This document shows, in pieces, positions 32,085-41,544 of a stretch of 45,758 bases of DNA; the stretch's first letter is position 1, and each line of letters starts with the position of its first letter. A program made the position numbers and the translations under genes. Under the pieces are notes generated by a model that was not told where the DNA came from, searched no databases, and saw nothing but the letters and a program-made list of their open reading frames with translations. Origin of the DNA: Candidatus Gastranaerophilales bacterium (GTDB lineage: Bacteria; Cyanobacteriota; Vampirovibrionia; Gastranaerophilales; Gastranaerophilaceae); assembly GCA_944323275.1 (NCBI GenBank), contig CALUSA010000008.1, positions 1-45,758 of the forward strand, given 5' to 3'.

Positions 32085-33234
32085 TGTATAACAGGTCCTC
32101 ATCTTCAAAATCTTCAAACAGTTGTTTTGAGCCGCATTTACTGAAGGTTTTTTTCATATATTTATCCGCTTCTTCGGAATCCGTTACAACCTTGCCGTTG
32201 ACATAGGTTATGTGCGTAACACCGAGTGGGTCGTCTTCGTTTTCTATTTCATCAGAAACTATATGAGGAGTTCTCATACCTTCTTTTATCTGACTTTCAG
32301 GTGCAGTAGCTCTTTGGTTTTTTTCATATTCCCTTTGAGCGGTTGATTTTTCCACGGACTCGGCATAGACATCAAAAATGTATCTGGCAATATGCGGATT
32401 TTGTTCGGTATTTACTATTAAAAGTGCTTTTTCAAGTTCTTCCTGCGCTTCTTTAGGTCTTTTAAGCTTTCTTAAAAGCAAGGCAAGATTGTAATGTGCG
32501 TCAAAAGCCAGCGGCTCGATTTCTATTGCTTTGCAATAGCTTAAACCTGCTTCTTTATAATTACCGAGAAGGTGATTTGTTAAAGCATAGTTATACAATA
32601 TATTATAACTGTCTTTTTTGCGTTTCAGTGCTTTTTTATAGCATTGTGCGGCTTTTTCAAGATAATCATTTGCCGCATGAGTTTTTTCACCGGTTAAAAT
32701 AGATTTGCCTCTGTATGCAACACCCATATTATAAAGGGCGATTGTTCTGTTTTCACGGGTACTTTTTACGCTGTCAAAAATCAGTGGTACATGGAAGGTT
32801 AAACGTTTTGTGTCATAAGCAATTTGATATTCTCTTATTGCTTTGTCAAAGTCGGCTAATTTTTCTGCAGAAATAATGCCAAGATTTATGCGGCAAACCA
32901 TAAATTTAGGGTCATATTGCAATGCTATTTCATATTGCTCTGCAGCGGAAAAATAGTCTTCGTATTTAACATAAATATTACCGAGGTTGCACCGTGCCTG
33001 AGAGTGTTCGGGATATTTTTCAAGTCCTTTTTTATAAAGACGTATTGCTTTTTCAAGTTTGTGTGCCCTATAGGCTTTATCTCCCTGATGAACGTAATAA
33101 ATTCCCCAGCATTTATTTATTTGTTTTTCATACCAGCCCCAAAAAACAAATCCTGACAAAAGAAACAGCAATACGATTATAGCTGTTACTACTTTAGGTA
33201 TAGTTTTTTTGAAAAGTTTTTTTAAAAATCTCAT
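32059..33234 (-). CDS. Membrane-anchored TPR protein
   Basis: The 391-residue protein has a basic start (MRFLKKLFKK) and one membrane span (about 14-34), then at least six tetratricopeptide-type repeats (about 45-290), for example KAIRLYKKGLEKYPEHSQARCNLGNIY, AAEQYEIALQYDPKF and AGLSYCKAIEIEPLAFDAHYNLALL. A disordered acidic tail (about 300-391) ends [19 protein letters not shown]. TPRs are protein-binding scaffolds. The gene overlaps the cyclase gene by 26 bases, so the two products are probably made together and may act in one complex; that is inference. Confidence 0.85.
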   Translation of the reverse strand: MRFLKKLFKKTIPKVVTAIIVLLFLLSGFVFWGWYEKQINKCWGIYYVHQGDKAYRAHKLEKAIRLYKKGLEKYPEHSQARCNLGNIYVKYEDYFSAAEQYEIALQYDPKFMVCRINLGIISAEKLADFDKAIREYQIAYDTKRLTFHVPLIFDSVKSTRENRTIALYNMGVAYRGKSILTGEKTHAANDYLEKAAQCYKKALKRKKDSYNILYNYALTNHLLGNYKEAGLSYCKAIEIEPLAFDAHYNLALLLRKLKRPKEAQEELEKALLIVNTEQNPHIARYIFDVYAESVEKSTAQREYEKNQRATAPESQIKEGMRTPHIVSDEIENEDDPLGVTHITYVNGKVVTDSEEADKYMKKTFSKCGSKQLFEDFEDEDLLYNGRYDRSF

Positions 33235-33362
33235 ATCTTAGAATAATCCGGCACGGTTTTATTTTACCGTTTTTGTTTTTTACGGGCTTGGTTGTGCTCA
33301 TAATTATTCTATACTTGTTTTATTGCAATAGGCAAGTTATTTGCGCATTTGTTAAAGAGATT

Positions 33363-33980
33363 TTATTTATTGTTGAATAAGGTATTAAAAACATTTTGTT
33401 TAAGTTTTTCAATTTTTGAATCTTCAAGATAACCGCCTATATTAGGATCAAGTACATATATTTGTGTTCCATCGGCAGTCTGAAACCAGTTTGTGGAATC
33501 CTGAATGTTTTCAAAATCAATACACTTTTTATCAGCAAGTTTTTTTATATCTTCATAAAATTCTGTTTTAGCACGATCTGTGGCAGTTAAAGGATTAAAC
33601 GGCACCAGTTTATCTTTTGTATTTAAACTAAATACAAGCACTTTATCAATTTCGTTATTATCAAATCTGTATAAAATTTTCGGGACAGATTTTACATTAA
33701 AAGAATTTATATTTTGTATCATAGTTGTTGCCATATCGGCAATAACATAATCGGTTTTATAAAAAATAATATTATCTGTTTTATATGTATTCGGGTTTAA
33801 ATTCTCATGGGTATTTTTTTGCAGCAGAGAGTCTATATCATCTGATGTTGCCGCAGTTTTTAAAGTTTTTAAAAAGTCAACGACCTGTTTGGGTAATATA
33901 ACTTTTTCGTCAACACATTTTTGTACTGTCGGTATATATGGTTTTATCGGTTCTGTTTTAAAGGGTTTTAAAAAGTCCAT
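33363..33980 (-). CDS. Hypothetical partner of the 1291-residue protein
   Basis: The 205-residue soluble protein starts with CAGGAG before ATG 33980, 38 bases after the stop of the large upstream gene; a TATAAT at 34008-34013 may give it a second promoter. The N-terminus is Lys/Pro-rich (MDFLKPFKTEPIKPY), the middle is mixed alpha/beta (VLVFSLNTKDKLVPFNP) and the C-terminus has ADGTQIYVLDPNIGGY, faintly like the end of the kinase-like fold. No signal peptide or membrane span. Its place directly after a toxin- or effector-like gene makes an immunity protein, chaperone or second effector possible. I do not recognise the family. Confidence 0.65.
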   Translation of the reverse strand: MDFLKPFKTEPIKPYIPTVQKCVDEKVILPKQVVDFLKTLKTAATSDDIDSLLQKNTHENLNPNTYKTDNIIFYKTDYVIADMATTMIQNINSFNVKSVPKILYRFDNNEIDKVLVFSLNTKDKLVPFNPLTATDRAKTEFYEDIKKLADKKCIDFENIQDSTNWFQTADGTQIYVLDPNIGGYLEDSKIEKLKQNVFNTLFNNK

Positions 33981-34018
33981 AATTGCTCCTGAGTAAATAT
34001 TTAATTAATTATAACATA

Positions 34019-37000
34019 TTATTCAATAATTTCCGGCGGACGTGAATAGTATTTAGCATAGTTTTTCTTGTAATCAGAAAGTTCTGTACAGAACGCTTCA
34101 AGGTCAAATGATACATTTTTTGCCGGCGGATAGGTTTTTATATTTAATGATTTATAAACAGATTTAACGAAAGCGTTAGCAATTGCGTCGGAGCCTCTGC
34201 CCCACGGCATTGAATGAGCGAGAATCCAGTGCATTTCCGCAATTTTTTCGTTTATATAAGGCAAGTCCGCATTAGTTACCTTTCTGCCTGCAAACTCTTG
34301 CTGTAATTCTTTATAGATATTATCTACATGTTTTAATGCAGCCTCGGCATATTCCCCTTTAGGGTGAATCATTGCTGTTTCACCATTATAAAAACCGATA
34401 CGGGTAAGCTCCATATCGGGATATGGATTGTGCAATTCTTTACCTTTACCGGGTACAAGTTTGTCAAATCTGTCTTTGTAAACATCATATTTACTGCCGC
34501 CGCCATAAGGCGTGACAGCACCAACTTTAGCCCAACGAGGATGTTTATATCTCAAAACACCGGAAGCCTCGAGTCTGACAATATCATTCGTACCGCTTTT
34601 TAAATCCATTTGACGGGTATCGTATGAAATTGCATCTAATACTTCTTCAAGACTTGCTCCTTCTTTTATTAACATTGCAGCATAATCGGAGGTCTGAGTC
34701 ATAGATTTTGCCCAATCTGCATTTCTGCCATAACCTTCAATGTTTATAAAGAAGTTTTCAGGATCTATTTGTGCACGTTTTAGCAAACTAATATTTTTTA
34801 TATCTTCTACAAAACGGATTATTTCATTTGTATCCATTCCGTTAGTCATTTCCCATTGAACTTTTGTCATATCATCGCCGAGTATTTTTTGAAGTTCTGA
34901 AAAACGTTCACTGCCGATTATTTGTTTAACTTTTGATATGCACTCATTTCTTCTTGCAGCTAATTCGCCTGTCGGAACGGTATTGTCTATTAAACCGCCA
35001 AAATCTACTTTACCGTTTTTTACAAGACCTTTATTTATAACCCAATCCATTGTTGTATCTGATACATAGCCGTTTTCCAGAGCTTTAACAGCATTACGAA
35101 ATTCTTTTTGTGATATTTGTCCGTTTTTAAGCGCATTTAGCAGATAATCTACGTGCTGTGAAAATTCAGGGTTTGCATATTTAAAAGCAACGGCATTTTT
35201 TACTGTTGTCAGGTCATTATAACTTTCAACTTTTTTTGTTCTATAGTTATATCGTGCATAGTTAAATACGGGTTCGCCTTGAGGATTTGTCAGACGGACT
35301 GTTTTAATATAATCATTTATATATGCAACTGTAGTTTTTTCATCTTTGAATACAGGGTGGTTAACATCTAATCCTTTAAATAAGTGTTCTCTTAAAGTAT
35401 ATTCATCGTACCCGTATTTTTGTGCAATATAATGCACTTTTGCAATAGCTCGCTCAACGGTTTCACCGGACTGTACTTTGTTTATAAAATCATCATAAGA
35501 CATTTGTCGGGTTTGTACTTTACAATTTCCATTTATATCAGAACTTATTATTTTAATCGTTACTGTTTGAGTTTCAGGGTCTATACTTTCCAGAATAACT
35601 TCTTTGGAGGTTTCATCATTTGCGCTTCTTTGAATTAATATATTCTTTTTATCCGCCATTCTGTCTAATTTTTTGTCTGTGAGGTATTCCGGCAGAGTTT
35701 CTCTTAAATAGCCGGATATTTTATAGTTTTGTGTAAATTCTTCTACAGACATTGTAATAGTATTTACGGCATAGTTATTGCTATCGGAGCCAGTCACCGT
35801 ACTGAGTGTGACAGTTCCGTCACCGTTAACTTTAACGGAATAAGTATTCTGTCCGTCTGTTGCTGATAAAATCATATCATCGTATTGTCTGGAATTAGCC
35901 ACAAATGAATTCAATTTTTGAGGGTCATCAGGAAGGGTAAATTCTTTTAAACCGAGGGTTTTTAACATTTCTTCTTTTGTATTTATGCCTGATTGTTTGC
36001 AAGCTGTAGCATAAATATAAGCCGGATCGGCAGGAAGGTGTGATTTGTCAATTGTAACGCTGACATTTTTACCGCCGATATTAACATTAAAAGTATTATC
36101 TGAGATTTGCTGTATGTTTTTATATGCAGCAGCACTCGCAGGACTGCCTGCCTGTATCCCGGGTATTATTTCAGAAACATTGCCGCCTTCGGGTATAAAT
36201 TTTGAAAAACCTTTGCCTATAGCTCTAAAGCCTAAATCCATTACAGGACCAAAAATAGCACCGCCTAACAAAGAGTTTGTTACAACATTACTCCACCCCT
36301 GTTTATCTGCTTCGTCAGCAGTAAGTTCTTCAACTATGTTGTAAGGTGTTATTGAGGTTACACCTTCGACTGCCGATTGCATATAACGGGCAGCATATTT
36401 TTGAGCTGTGCTTGCACCGAGATACTGGTTGTCGAAAGAAACAGCTTTGTTTATAAATTCAGGCAGAGCTTTGTTACTGCTTTTCAAGGCGACTTTTTCA
36501 AGCAGTTTAGCCCCGCCTCTGTTAAATACAGCTCTTGTTGCTGCAGAGCCGACGGTCGGAGCTATTGCATTAAACAAACCGCCAATGCCGCCGGAAAATA
36601 AGTCAGCTGCTGCAGTTGTGTATCCCTCACTTTTATTTGCAGCATTTGCTTTTTTCATGCCGTATTTTATGCCTGCACCTGTTGCCACTGCTGCCGCATA
36701 ACCTGCTGCCGGACCCGCTGCAATAGTTGCACCGCAAAAGGCTCCGAAGGAAGCGACACCTGATACAACATCACTTGCTATATCGGCAAATTCTTCATAA
36801 CCCTGCAAATAATCCTGAATCAGCTGGTTAAATTCTTCATTATCAATTTCCTTTTCGCCGTTGAGAAGTTTTTCAAATTCTTCATCAGAAAGTTCTTTGC
36901 CTGTGATTTCTTTATATTTATTTTTTATATCCTGATATTGATTTTCTAGTTCACTGCTTTTTTGATTTAATTTGTCTATATTTTCTTTATTTTTTAACAA

Positions 37001-37894
37001 ATCTTCTTCAAGCACATTAAGACCGGTCATTTCTTTAAAGATTTCCGTAATTTGTCCTAAATTTGCATCAAAATTTTGTGAAAGTTCTGCTATTTGAAGC
37101 AGTTTATCCTTATTAGCTCTTATTTCATCGTCTGTTACTTCAATGCCAAGAATATCTTTTAAAATATTTTTTATTTCATCAATGTTTTCTTCAAAGTTTA
37201 AAGAAAGGTTTGCCAGCTGTTTTATATTTTTTTCGTCATTCTTGAGCTTTTTTTGCACGTCATTTGTAAGTGCATCTTTTACTCCCTGTTCCCAGGCTTC
37301 ACCGTCAACAAGCATCATTCCCGGATTGTTTGTATAAGCAGAAAGTTTAAATCCTTGAGTAAAGAAATCTCTGAGTTTGTCAAGAAAACCTTTTTCTGCT
37401 TCTATACGTTCGGCTTCGGTAAGGTTATCAAGGTATGTTGTGTACAAATCTTTTACATATTGAGGAAGTTCTTCCCATTTTTGCATTAATTCTTCATCAG
37501 TTAGTTCTCTTGAATTTTCGGTATTGTTTGTATTTGTATTTTGTTCAACTTTTTTCTCGCTAACTTCTCTGCTTTGTGATACAGGTGCAGTTTGTGCCGC
37601 ATAAGTTGTCTTTTCAACCTGTAAACCATCCATGGAGTCAAAATTTCTGTTTTCTATATTTCCTGTGAAAATATTATTTTTTGAATCTGTCTTAGACGGA
37701 GAACCTGTAAGAAAGTTCAACAAAGGCGACTCTTGAGGATTTATTGTCTTATCAATTTTTTCAGGATTAGCAAGGAGTTCTTGTAATTCTGTATTAGACA
37801 ATTTTTGCAGGCGTATTGCCTTATCAGCATCACCTTTTGCAATGCTATAAATAACCGCCATTCTATTCGACTGTGTAACTTCTTTTCCTGACAT
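34019..37894 (-). CDS. 1291-residue multidomain protein with repeats and a hydrophobic core; possible toxin or effector
   Basis: Layout by residue: 1-130, polar and disordered; 131-220, helical; 223-345, three tandem 41-residue helical repeats (marked by LSLNF at 230, LSQNF at 271 and KSSEL at 312, each followed by [IF]K[DE]xxG); 365-465, Gly/Ala-rich hydrophobic region (SGVASFGAFCGATIAAG, SGGIGGLFNAIA) of the kind found in membrane-active or translocation modules; 540-560, a second hydrophobic patch; 600-780, beta-rich with two similar ligand-like units (TFNVNIGGKNVSV, TYSVKVNGDGTVTL); 800-1130, helical; the C-terminus holds MHWILAHSMPWGRGSDAIANAF (1221-1242). No signal peptide. The size, hydrophobic centre and distinct C-terminal module resemble polymorphic toxins and secreted effectors, but no known toxin active site is recognised. 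Confidence 0.75.
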   Translation of the reverse strand: MSGKEVTQSNRMAVIYSIAKGDADKAIRLQKLSNTELQELLANPEKIDKTINPQESPLLNFLTGSPSKTDSKNNIFTGNIENRNFDSMDGLQVEKTTYAAQTAPVSQSREVSEKKVEQNTNTNNTENSRELTDEELMQKWEELPQYVKDLYTTYLDNLTEAERIEAEKGFLDKLRDFFTQGFKLSAYTNNPGMMLVDGEAWEQGVKDALTNDVQKKLKNDEKNIKQLANLSLNFEENIDEIKNILKDILGIEVTDDEIRANKDKLLQIAELSQNFDANLGQITEIFKEMTGLNVLEEDLLKNKENIDKLNQKSSELENQYQDIKNKYKEITGKELSDEEFEKLLNGEKEIDNEEFNQLIQDYLQGYEEFADIASDVVSGVASFGAFCGATIAAGPAAGYAAAVATGAGIKYGMKKANAANKSEGYTTAAADLFSGGIGGLFNAIAPTVGSAATRAVFNRGGAKLLEKVALKSSNKALPEFINKAVSFDNQYLGASTAQKYAARYMQSAVEGVTSITPYNIVEELTADEADKQGWSNVVTNSLLGGAIFGPVMDLGFRAIGKGFSKFIPEGGNVSEIIPGIQAGSPASAAAYKNIQQISDNTFNVNIGGKNVSVTIDKSHLPADPAYIYATACKQSGINTKEEMLKTLGLKEFTLPDDPQKLNSFVANSRQYDDMILSATDGQNTYSVKVNGDGTVTLSTVTGSDSNNYAVNTITMSVEEFTQNYKISGYLRETLPEYLTDKKLDRMADKKNILIQRSANDETSKEVILESIDPETQTVTIKIISSDINGNCKVQTRQMSYDDFINKVQSGETVERAIAKVHYIAQKYGYDEYTLREHLFKGLDVNHPVFKDEKTTVAYINDYIKTVRLTNPQGEPVFNYARYNYRTKKVESYNDLTTVKNAVAFKYANPEFSQHVDYLLNALKNGQISQKEFRNAVKALENGYVSDTTMDWVINKGLVKNGKVDFGGLIDNTVPTGELAARRNECISKVKQIIGSERFSELQKILGDDMTKVQWEMTNGMDTNEIIRFVEDIKNISLLKRAQIDPENFFINIEGYGRNADWAKSMTQTSDYAAMLIKEGASLEEVLDAISYDTRQMDLKSGTNDIVRLEASGVLRYKHPRWAKVGAVTPYGGGSKYDVYKDRFDKLVPGKGKELHNPYPDMELTRIGFYNGETAMIHPKGEYAEAALKHVDNIYKELQQEFAGRKVTNADLPYINEKIAEMHWILAHSMPWGRGSDAIANAFVKSVYKSLNIKTYPPAKNVSFDLEAFCTELSDYKKNYAKYYSRPPEIIE

Positions 37895-37983
37895 GACCTT
37901 TACCTTATTAAGGCTATCGGCTTATTTCAGAGAAAACTTTATATATTTAAACCGTTATTGTTACATATCTTAATTTATATTGA

Positions 37984-39420
37984 TTATTGCTTTTGAAAAT
38001 AAATTAAAGCGTTGTCAAACCCGTCAGCAGAAATTTGGAAATTTTTTTGTGACATTGCATATTTTTTAAGATTTTCAAGCTCAAGTTTTTTATCGCCTGA
38101 GTGGGTTAAAAGCACATAATAAGAAGCTTTCGGCAGTGTATCATATATTGTTTTTATTCTGTCATATTCATAAAGTTCAGGTTTAATAATTATTACGTTT
38201 TTATTGTTTAGGTTAGTCTTTTTTGAATAATATTCATAATTTATCGCACTCAAATGGGGAATAACAAGTATATCCGTATTTTTAGCTTTTTCCAGATACA
38301 AAGCTAAAAGTTGTGGTGTTGTTTCTCTGTAATATTTTTTTTGTATAACCTGTATGAAATCGGTTTTAAAAACGAAAATAGTAAAGATAATAGTAAGTAT
38401 TCCGGCTGTAAAAGCACCTGCTTTTTTTTCAAAAAAACGAAAGTCAAAGGTTTTAGCCATAATCAAAAAAACGACAGGAAGCAGATATAATGCGGTTCTT
38501 GTGTACATTGGATAAATATGGAAATATGAAAGTCCCAAAGCAAGTGTAGCCGGCAGAATTAAAATAAAATTATTTGGAGTTTTTAGATTTTTCAAACAAT
38601 AAAATACGCCTGCGGCAAATACTATTACAATAAACAGTTTCCAGTTGAAATCAGTAAAGTAAAAAATCATATTATTGAATATTAGCTTTGCAAAGTTGGA
38701 AAAATCAGCGGAAATAAAACCGTTATCCCAAAAACTGTGTAAAGCGGCATCGGTTGTATAGTTTTTTACAAAGAAGACCAGTCCGACTAGTGAAAGTGCA
38801 GGAAAAGTAAAGCGTTTTAAAACGCCGGTTTTTTTTATACAGCACAATAAAAATACAATGAAAATGGCAAACACTGACGTATAAGAAAACCACATTGATA
38901 TTGCGTATCCGTAGCTTAGAGCAGCAAGCATTTTTTTGCTTGTGTTCTTATTTTCTAAATAAAAATATGAAACTAAAATTCCTAAAAACAATAAAACATC
39001 GCAGGAGTACTGCTTTAATTCTTGAGAATAATATATTAACTGATAATTTAAGGCAAAAAGCATAACCGCAAAGATTTTTGCAATTTTGTTGTTTAATGTT
39101 TTTTCTGCCAGAATCCAAAATAACGGCAGCGAAAATATTCCGCAGACAAGAGCCGGCAGCCTGTGGGCATATTCAGCTTTAGTAATAAATAAAGAGCAAA
39201 ATTTGCAAATAATTGCATATAACGGCGGTGTTACCTGTTCATGTACAAGCGGTAAAAACAGCTCTAAAAAATTTTTGTCAGTTAAATTTATTGCAAGAGC
39301 CGCTTCATCATTCCAGAATGGACGACCGTAAGCATAAAAAAGGATTCTTAAAAACAGACCGGAAAGCAACAGCAGTGCGGTTAAAATATAATATATATTT
39401 TTTTTGTATTCTTCGGGCAT
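37984..39420 (-). CDS. GT-C membrane glycosyltransferase, GT39/ArnT-like
   Basis: The protein (478 residues from ATG 39420) has about 11 membrane spans and the GT-C signature FWNDEAALAI after the first span, where the acidic pair contacts the lipid-linked sugar donor. HRLPALVCGIFSLPLFWILA and YYSQELKQYSCDVLLFLG are typical of the ArnT/PMT group, which transfers a sugar from an undecaprenyl or dolichyl phosphate carrier to lipid A, glycans or proteins. A C-terminal soluble part of about 110 residues faces outside. The frame can extend to 39447; I prefer 39420 because a TATAAT ends 6 bases before it, giving a leaderless start. The real acceptor is unknown. Confidence 0.85.
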   Translation of the reverse strand: MPEEYKKNIYYILTALLLLSGLFLRILFYAYGRPFWNDEAALAINLTDKNFLELFLPLVHEQVTPPLYAIICKFCSLFITKAEYAHRLPALVCGIFSLPLFWILAEKTLNNKIAKIFAVMLFALNYQLIYYSQELKQYSCDVLLFLGILVSYFYLENKNTSKKMLAALSYGYAISMWFSYTSVFAIFIVFLLCCIKKTGVLKRFTFPALSLVGLVFFVKNYTTDAALHSFWDNGFISADFSNFAKLIFNNMIFYFTDFNWKLFIVIVFAAGVFYCLKNLKTPNNFILILPATLALGLSYFHIYPMYTRTALYLLPVVFLIMAKTFDFRFFEKKAGAFTAGILTIIFTIFVFKTDFIQVIQKKYYRETTPQLLALYLEKAKNTDILVIPHLSAINYEYYSKKTNLNNKNVIIIKPELYEYDRIKTIYDTLPKASYYVLLTHSGDKKLELENLKKYAMSQKNFQISADGFDNALIYFQKQ

Positions 39421-39476
39421 AAAACAATTATATGCTATTATAAACATATAACAAAATTCTTAGTGAAGGTTAAAAA

Positions 39477-40064
39477 ATGATAAATAAAGTGTGTGTATTC
39501 GCCTCATCTTGCAATTATCTTGATGAAATATATTATAAAGAAGCAGCAATGCTTGGAGTATTGCTTGCAAATGCAGGCATGGATATGGTTTACGGCGGGA
39601 GTTGTCTTGGTTTAATGTGGGCTTGTGCAGAAAATGTGAAAAAGAATGGTGGTAGAATTATTGGTGTTATGCCGCAAAAACTCCATGAAATGGATGTATA
39701 TTCTGATTATTGTGACGAATTTTTCTTAACTCCCTGTATGAGAAGCCGTAAAGCAAAAATGGATGAACTTTCTGAGGCAGTTATCGCATTACCCGGCGGA
39801 TTCGGCACACTTGAAGAATTAAGCGAAATGATTGTGCAAAAACAGCTCGGGTATAATCAAAAAGCAATTGTTATACTAAATACAAACGGTTTTTATGATA
39901 AATTATTAAACTTTTTTGATGAAATAATAAATCAAAAATTTGCAAACCAAAAAGCAAAAAATTTATATTATATTGCAGCAACACCACAGGATGCCGTAGT
40001 TTATTTAAAAAACTACATTCCTGAGGATAATGCCGTTAAAAAAGAAGAAATTTATGCAAGATAA
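39477..40064 (+). CDS. LOG family protein (nucleoside 5'-monophosphate phosphoribohydrolase)
   Basis: The 195-residue protein has the family marks: VYGGSCLGLMW (38-48), MRSRKAKM (88-95) and the nucleotide-binding PGGFGTLEEL (106-115) with its catalytic Glu pair. LOG enzymes release the base from AMP or cytokinin ribotides; in bacteria most act on purine monophosphates and are wrongly called lysine decarboxylases. Length is typical. It starts divergently from the GT39-type gene with only about 56 bases between the two starts, and ends 8 bases before the convergent accC. Confidence 0.92.
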   Translation: MINKVCVFASSCNYLDEIYYKEAAMLGVLLANAGMDMVYGGSCLGLMWACAENVKKNGGRIIGVMPQKLHEMDVYSDYCDEFFLTPCMRSRKAKMDELSEAVIALPGGFGTLEELSEMIVQKQLGYNQKAIVILNTNGFYDKLLNFFDEIINQKFANQKAKNLYYIAATPQDAVVYLKNYIPEDNAVKKEEIYAR

Positions 40065-40072
40065 ATTAGTTT

Positions 40073-41446
40073 TTAAACTTTTACTTCTTCTGTTTCTTCT
40101 TCTTTTTGCACAGTCATGTGTTCTGCAATAAAACCTGTATTGAAATTCCCTGAAATGAAAACGTCATTTGTAAGAATTTTTTTATGATAAGGAATTGTTG
40201 TTTTGATTCCTGTTATAACGTATTCATCAAGTGCACGCAGCATTCTTTTTCTTGCATCTTCTCTATCTCTGCCCCAGCAAATGAGTTTGCCTATCATGGA
40301 ATCATAATAAGGCGGAATTTTATAACCTGTATAAGAGTGTGAATCAACTCTTACACCAAAACCGCCGGGGGCAATGTAGCCTTTTATTTCACCCGGACAG
40401 GGCATAAAGTTTTTGTCGGCATCTTCTGCATTGATGCGGCATTCAATAGCATGACCTCTTAGTTCAATGTCGTCTTGTGTAAATGAAAGTTTTTCGCCTG
40501 CGGCAACTCTGATTTGTTCTTTTACAAGGTCAACGCTGGAAATCATTTCTGATACACAGTGTTCAACCTGAATACGTGTATTCATTTCCATAAAATACCA
40601 GCTGCCGTCATGGTCAAGCAGAAACTCTATCGTGCCGGCACCTTCATAACCGATGGATTTAGCTGCTGTAATAGCTGCCGCACCCATAGCTTTTCTGGTT
40701 TTTTCGTCTATTGCAGGCGACGGAGCTTCTTCTAAAAGTTTTTGATGTCTTCTTTGAACAGAACAGTCACGTTCTCCTAAATGAACAACATTACCGTAGC
40801 TGTCTGCAATAATTTGAACCTCAATGTGACGTGGATTTATAATATATTTTTCAAGATAAACACCTGCGTTGCCAAAAGCATTTTGGGCTTCTGTCTGACA
40901 AAGGGTGATTGCTTCTTCCAATTCGTCAGGTGAATTTGCAATTCTCATGCCTTTTCCGCCGCCGCCTGCCGTAGCTTTTACAATAACAGGATATTTTGCT
41001 TTTGCGGCAAATTCTTTAGCTGCGTCAATATCTTCAACAAGGTCTGTTCCCGGTGTTACGGGAACGCCGTTTGCTGTCATTGTTTTTCTGGCTGTTGCTT
41101 TGTCACCCATTTTGCGCATTGCTTCAGCCGAAGGTCCGATGAATTTTATACCGTGGTCACAGCAAATATCAACAAAATCAGAGCGTTCAGACATAAAGCC
41201 GTATCCCGGATGAATTGCGTCGGCACCGCTTGTCAGTGCAACCGAAATTATTGCAGGTATATTTAAATAACTTTTTGCACTCTGTGCAGGACCTATACAA
41301 TAAGCTTCATCAGCAAGGCTTACATGTAATGAATCCGAGTCTGCCTGAGAATAAACAGCTACTGTTTTTATTCCTAATTCTTTACAAGCTCTTATTATTC
41401 TGACAGCAATTTCGCCTCTGTTGGCAATCAAAACTTTTTTTATCAT
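40073..41446 (-). CDS. accC: Biotin carboxylase subunit of acetyl-CoA carboxylase
   Basis: The 457-residue ATP-grasp enzyme carboxylates biotin on AccB, the first half-reaction of malonyl-CoA formation for fatty acid synthesis. The start [23 protein letters not shown], the Gly-rich ATP loop [51 protein letters not shown] in short form, and [15 protein letters not shown] are all diagnostic. A local variant is Cys for the usual Pro in VEHPVTE. The C-terminal tail is short and acidic. accB is not adjacent. A 98-base gap separates it from tsaC upstream, so it may have its own promoter. Confidence 0.96.
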   Translation of the reverse strand: MIKKVLIANRGEIAVRIIRACKELGIKTVAVYSQADSDSLHVSLADEAYCIGPAQSAKSYLNIPAIISVALTSGADAIHPGYGFMSERSDFVDICCDHGIKFIGPSAEAMRKMGDKATARKTMTANGVPVTPGTDLVEDIDAAKEFAAKAKYPVIVKATAGGGGKGMRIANSPDELEEAITLCQTEAQNAFGNAGVYLEKYIINPRHIEVQIIADSYGNVVHLGERDCSVQRRHQKLLEEAPSPAIDEKTRKAMGAAAITAAKSIGYEGAGTIEFLLDHDGSWYFMEMNTRIQVEHCVSEMISSVDLVKEQIRVAAGEKLSFTQDDIELRGHAIECRINAEDADKNFMPCPGEIKGYIAPGGFGVRVDSHSYTGYKIPPYYDSMIGKLICWGRDREDARKRMLRALDEYVITGIKTTIPYHKKILTNDVFISGNFNTGFIAEHMTVQKEEETEEVKV

Positions 41447-41544
41447 AATAAAATAAATTCCCTAAGTCTTATAGATAGTATAATTTTATCTCAAACTTGG
41501 GAATTTATCATATTTTTTTATCTTTTGTAAAGTTAAAATGTAAA

